This document shows, in pieces, positions 60,043 through 64,000 of a stretch of 64,000 nt of DNA. Numbering within the stretch: the first letter of the stretch is position 1; each line of letters starts with the position of its first letter. The notes under the pieces are model-generated. The model was not told the DNA's origin and did no database searches. It saw nothing but the letters and a program-made list of their open reading frames with translations. Origin of the DNA: Plantago major (taxonomy: Eukaryota > Streptophyta > Magnoliopsida > Lamiales > Plantaginaceae); NCBI GenBank assembly GCA_026545765.1, contig CM048843.1, positions 9,695,501-9,759,500 on the forward strand. The letters run 5' to 3'. The position numbers and the translations under genes were made by a program.

Positions 60043-60963
60043 CACTAAAATTTCGTTCAGAGCGACGGATAGATCCGCCTCTTAGTTATCTATCCGCCGC
60101 CTCAGCCGGGCGACGGATAGAAATCCGCCTCGAGCCGTGGCGACGGATAACAACCGTCGCCCAATTCACGGATTGACCAATTTTTTTTTTTTTAATTGAT
60201 AATGGGGCGATTGGATAGATTCTATCCGTCGCTTCACGCATGCATTTGATAGATCTATCCGTCGCCCATTTCTATTTTTTTTAAAAAATAAAATATGTAT
60301 TCAATTTTTATATTCAGATACGGATTAATTCAGATTCAATTTGTATTCAGATACTAGATATTGATTTGTATTCAGATATTGGATTAATTTGTATTCAATT
60401 TTATATTCAGATCCAATTTGTATTCAGACGGCGTGTGGTGGTGGGAGGAGAAAGGTGGTGGTGGGTGGTGGGGGTTGGTGGTGGGGTGGTGGTGGGAGGA
60501 GGAAAGGTGGTGGTGGTGGTGGAGGAGATGGTGGTGGCAGGGTGGTGGTGGTGCGGTGGTGGTGGGAGGAGAGAGGTGGTGGTGGTGGTGGTGGAGGAGG
60601 TGGTGGTGGATGGTGGTGGTGGTGGAAGGAGAAAGGTGGTGGGAGGAGGAGGAGAGGAGAAATGGAGGAGAAGTGGTGGAGGAAAGGAGGTGGTGGAGGA
60701 GATATATGGTTTTTTTTAGTGAATACTGGATAGATCTAGATCTATCCGTCGCTAACTTTTTTTTTTTTTTTTTGGGCATAGCGAAGGATAGAACTATACG
60801 TCGCGAAAATTTTTTTTTTTTTACCTGTCAACGCTCAGAGCGACGGATAAACTTATCCGTTGCTACAGAGCATTTGACAGTTTTATCTGTCAAACGGGCG
60901 ACGGATTCTATCCGTCGCCTGCTCATGCATCCGTCGTCCCGTTACAGCAGAATTCTTGTAGTG
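60043..60963. mobile_element. CACTA DNA transposon 3 (921 bp, nonautonomous), TSD GCA
   Basis: The left end CACTAAAATTTCG is altered; the right end is AATTCTTGTAGTG. GCA flanks both ends (60040-60042, 60964-60966), the 3-bp CACTA target duplication. Subterminal GCGACGGAT repeats occur at both ends, several altered (ATCCGCC for ATCCGTCGC). The interior is a TATTCAGAT repeat (60310-60430) and a G-rich tract. There are no genes. Confidence 0.92.
60425..60712 (+). repeat. G-rich (GGTGG/GGAGG)n tract
   Basis: About 290 bp with almost no C on the plus strand, many GGG and GG runs at 2-4 base spacing, so G-quadruplex formation is plausible. Open frames of over 110 codons here arise from low complexity. 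Confidence 0.9.
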
Positions 60964-61200
60964 GCAGAAATTGGAAACGATATATGTTTCTATTGTCAGA
61001 AACCTGGCCACTTCAAGAAGGATTGTCCTGCCCTCAACAAACTAAGGACAGGTGACAAGAAAGTTAGGAGAATCTTCAGAAGAAGCCAGAAAGCTTTGTT
61101 AATCAAGAAAGAAAGAAAATCCAAATTCAATCGATGCTCTAGACGCTGAGATGATTCTCAAGATGACAATTCAGATGACTCAACCTTACCATCACCGTAA
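60964..61200 (+). pseudogene. Element C gag, 3' part with zinc knuckle
   Basis: AEIGNDICFYCQKPGHFKKD then CPALNKLRTGDKK gives a CX2CX4HX4C knuckle matching that of element B. It continues the frame interrupted by CACTA 3. Confidence 0.88.
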
Positions 61201-61304
61201 TTATGTGGAGTTACTCATGATATAATCGACTTCGCCTCAAGAAGAATGAAATGTGGAGTTGTCGAAATTGACGGCCCGTACATCTCCAACATAGAAATCA
61301 TTTT

Positions 61305-61787
61305 ATGGCTGATGAGGTAACACATACTTCTTGTTATACTTATGAAAGTGATGAAGAGGAAATAAAAAATCTAGAAAATCTCAGGAAAGAACTTGACATC
61401 TATGAAAGAGAATTTCTAATGATCCGAGCTAGAGCCGAAAACCTTGAAGAAGAAAAGAATTCTCTTGCAAAGGAAAATTCTCAATTAGTTAAAGTATCTG
61501 AGAGAAAGGATGCTGAAAATGCATCTCTCAAAGCTCAGATATCTGAGACTGAAAAGTCACATAAAGAAGCAATGGTTGAATTACGAAAGAAATATGAAGA
61601 TCTTCTTTCTGAGAACAAGGAACTCAAGAAGAAAGAATTATCTTTTCAATCTTATGCCAAAGCTAGTGACACTCTTACTGAAGTACAATCTTACTTAAGA
61701 GATCCTTCAGAAAAGAAAGGACTTGGGCTGAATAATACGCATGCATTGTTCTATCACTCAATAAGAGTAAGGAGAGAAGAACATTAG
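61305..61787 (+). CDS. Element C coiled-coil region
   Basis: 160 open codons starting MADEVTHTS. Residues about 15-115 are a predicted coiled coil (LENLRKELDIYEREF, then Glu/Lys/Leu heptads), followed by SFQSYAKASDTLTEVQSYL, shared with element B. It is one of the few undamaged stretches of C. Confidence 0.75.
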   Translation: MADEVTHTSCYTYESDEEEIKNLENLRKELDIYEREFLMIRARAENLEEEKNSLAKENSQLVKVSERKDAENASLKAQISETEKSHKEAMVELRKKYEDLLSENKELKKKELSFQSYAKASDTLTEVQSYLRDPSEKKGLGLNNTHALFYHSIRVRREEH

Positions 61788-62439
61788 GCATCAAAGAAGA
61801 CGGTTCCCATGCAATCTATAGTATCGGTGAGAAGACAAAGATTGTCGACAAAGGAAAGGCATGAGACTAAACCTTTGTGGGAAAACAAGTCAAAACAAAA
61901 CTTGGGCACGCCTCTCAAAAGAAACACAACACCGAAAAGTGTAAACACCTGTGGCTATGTCTCAAAAGGTAGAATTGCAGAGGCAAATTCTCCCATGTCA
62001 CTTTTTCTCGAAAGAAATCGACCAACCAGAGACTAGCAAAGTCACGAGAAAAGATCTCGAGATAGCTTCAAGTGCTCAAACGGTATTGCTACAAAGGCAT
62101 CGGAAAACAACTTGCTCATGAGTACAAGCAGAGCAAGAATGATGGTCGAAAGCTAGAATTGCTCAAAGCAATTATCAAGGAAGTTAAATCAAGCCATCGA
62201 AAATCAATGCCGGCTAGAAGAAATCGCAAGGAAAGCTAAGTTTGCGAAAGCAAACTCGTAAACCCGACAGTATCCGAAAGCATCATATGGAGCACCTAGG
62301 AACACACCAAGGAAGAAAATAATTTTACTAATGATAACATTCATTCAAATAGAATTCTCCTTATGTTCGCTGCACAAAAGAATATTTCAAAGAAATTCAT
62401 TCAAAATGGATTCCTACCGAAGATCTTTTAATTGACGTT

Positions 62440-62640
62440 CCATCAAAGATATGAGAACCTAATCTTCGCTTCGTTCAGGTGCGTAATGCTTCCGGACTAA
62501 AGCACAATGGCTATTTGATAGTGGATGCGAAAGCACATGATCGAGAGACAAAGCAACTGGTCGATTACAAAGCTTGCAACATGTGACCAGATATCGATTT
62601 TTGAGGAGAATTAAATCCTCTTTGGGATTTGGCATCCAAG
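62440..62640 (+). pseudogene. Element C protease fragment
   Basis: AQWLFDSG-type active-site sequence near 62500-62525, then frame-broken sequence parallel to 47310-47440 in element B. Confidence 0.6.
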
Positions 62641-62659
62641 AAAAGGTTATGACTAAGAA

Positions 62660-64000
62660 GCCGTAACTTCAAGAAAGAAGTCTCACGGCAAATCAAAAGA
62701 CACACCCAAAGAGGTTGTCGATTCTCGATATCCGCAGCATTGCCGATGAACCGATAAAGGCGTATGAAATCATCAATGCCGCAAAAGAGTTATCTACTAT
62801 CAACAAGTAGACTCAAGAAGGGAAAGTGCTTTAAATGTTGCGACTAATGCGTAAAGCCTTGGCATGAACTCATAAATGCCGCCAAAAGTGGTGAAAACAC
62901 TAAGCCCTAACCGCGTAAACCGCAGGAGTAATGGACCAACTGGCCCCAATGCCGATGAGAGCTCGATGATGAAGATGATGAACTAGTCATCTCTCAAGTC
63001 CTAGAAAGAACAAAGAGGGCTAAGGTTATCGTAATAAAGAATCGTGATAAGGTATTCAAGAAGAACCTACACCACAAAGTGTTGTCGAACCTATAGCAAA
63101 GGTTGTTGCAAACACATCATCGTGGAATGTTTCACGCACAACTTCAAAAAGCCCCGATGAGTGGTATTTTAGTGCCGTGATGCCGATGGAAATGCTACAT
63201 CTAAAAACTGGAAGAACATTCTCGACCAATCCTCTACTTCCGCATAACCACAACAACCACAAACACAACAACCACAACAGCCACAAGTGGTTGATGAAAT
63301 GGTAAATGAACTCCATTTCAATTACCAAGAATGCAATATGTCAAGAAAATCTGCAAAAGAGCAGTGTTCCCAACTCAATGAGAGGGATCAAACCGAGACA
63401 TCTACTCGTAATGATCAATCAGGGAGGCAATCGAGTTGATACTCGTAAAAGGTGTGAAGTACCAAACTTCAAGCAAAGAAACTACATCGGGACAAGAAGA
63501 CCTAAGATAGAAAGGTCACAAGTTCCAGAGACCAATCACCAAACTACTCGTAGTCAATCGATTTAACTCTTTATCTTGTGAAAATTTTTATGCTTATACA
63601 TCTTGTTACTCATGAAATTTCTTTGTTACATGAGTTAGAAACACAAAACAAGATGAAGTCAAAAGCTACCTCGTAAATCGAAGGAGGTTCCTCAACCTCG
63701 CCTCTTAAGATATCTCGAGCTGCTATGTAATAATTGATTCTAAGATAACACTTCTTCGCTTATAAGTTTATGTGCTTAATCATTAAAATAAATGTTTCTA
63801 ACAGCTCCAACCGAGAAAGAGGAAGATAAGGCGTAAATGCCAAGAAAACCCAAAACCGACAAGGTTTCAAGAACAGATCATCGAGCCTTCCAAAGATGAA
63901 GGTATATGAAAATCAATGATAAATATTCTTCACCTCGGGTTAACTAAAATCTTCTCTAAATTATTCAATGCTTTCTACCAAAGCTCACTCGTAAGTAGAA
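62660..64000 (+). pseudogene. Element C 3' extra region, degraded
   Basis: Starts with a KKPVTSRKKS-like basic stretch comparable to 51480 in B, and contains Glu/Pro-rich pieces comparable to 52650-53290. CAACCACAACAGCCACA repeats are at 63245-63290. No long frame exists. Confidence 0.5.

Larger units (their letters stand above)
57319..64000 (+). mobile_element. Copia element C, nested in B's 3' LTR, runs off the right edge
   Basis: LTR 57319-59018, primer site TGGTATCAGAG at 59021, gag about 59150-60042, resuming after CACTA 3 at 60964 with a zinc knuckle, coiled-coil frame 61305-61787, protease piece 62440-62640, then 3'-extra-region-like sequence from about 62660. No reverse transcriptase or RNase H was found, so pol appears deleted. 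Most of it is frame-broken. Confidence 0.85.

Noticed and set aside
60366-60779. Gly/Val/Trp-rich open frames over 110 codons
   Set aside because: Translation of the (GGTGG)n tract in CACTA 3; the longest merely runs into the copia gag.

Overview
This is a stretch of nuclear DNA from a flowering plant, most likely a eudicot. The species cannot be told from the sequence. The evidence is intron-rich plant genes with GT-AG introns, a chloroplast-targeted Clp subunit, a prenylated heavy-metal-domain protein of a plant-only family, TGGGCY/telo-box elements before a ribosomal-protein gene, CACTA transposons and Ty1/copia retrotransposons. No tRNA, rRNA, CRISPR or organelle sequence was seen.

Layout. 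(1) 1-9.4 kb is genic: a minus-strand actin-capping protein alpha gene (last exon off the left edge) and a complete nine-exon plus-strand ClpR3-type gene of 317 codons. (2) 9.4-17.4 kb is mostly AT-rich intergenic DNA with a broken C2H2 zinc-finger/multi-EAR gene (12.9-13.9 kb), an 816-bp nonautonomous transposon and diverged repeat copies. (3) 17.37-21.68 kb is CACTA element 1, with decayed transposase-gene pieces and an array of small hairpins. (4) 23.5-25.1 kb is a 40S ribosomal protein S21 gene with intact splicing but an in-frame TGA at codon 44. (5) 25.1-31.9 kb is intergenic, with several compact hairpin clusters and MITEs. (6) 31.9-33.1 kb is a complete minus-strand HIPP gene of 342 codons. 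(7) 33.8-34.6 kb is a small transposon that carries a piece of a FERONIA-like receptor kinase. (8) 36.6-64 kb is nested transposons: a minus-strand copia remnant (A) abutting CACTA element 2; a large SIRE-like copia (B, 5' LTR at 43.29 kb, 3' LTR at 56.93 kb); a second related copia (C) inserted in B's 3' LTR; and CACTA element 3 inserted in C's gag with a GCA target duplication.

Two signals stand out. First, CACTA 1 and 2 both carry tandem arrays of an 18-bp imperfect palindrome with a constant loop and two alternating stems that differ by compensating changes (AGTGG/CCACT and GGTGA/TCACC). Second, many frameshifts across the window can be repaired by putting one A or T inside a CG dinucleotide, as if CAG/CTG (CWG, the CHG methylation context) had become CG. 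It occurs in patches in the retrotransposons, in CACTA 1, in the zinc-finger gene and at one capping-protein splice junction. A methylation-linked base-calling fault in the assembly is the simplest reading, so apparent pseudogenes here should be judged with care.

All coordinates, splice sites and repeat periods were worked out by hand. Family names rest on recognised motifs, not on a database search.
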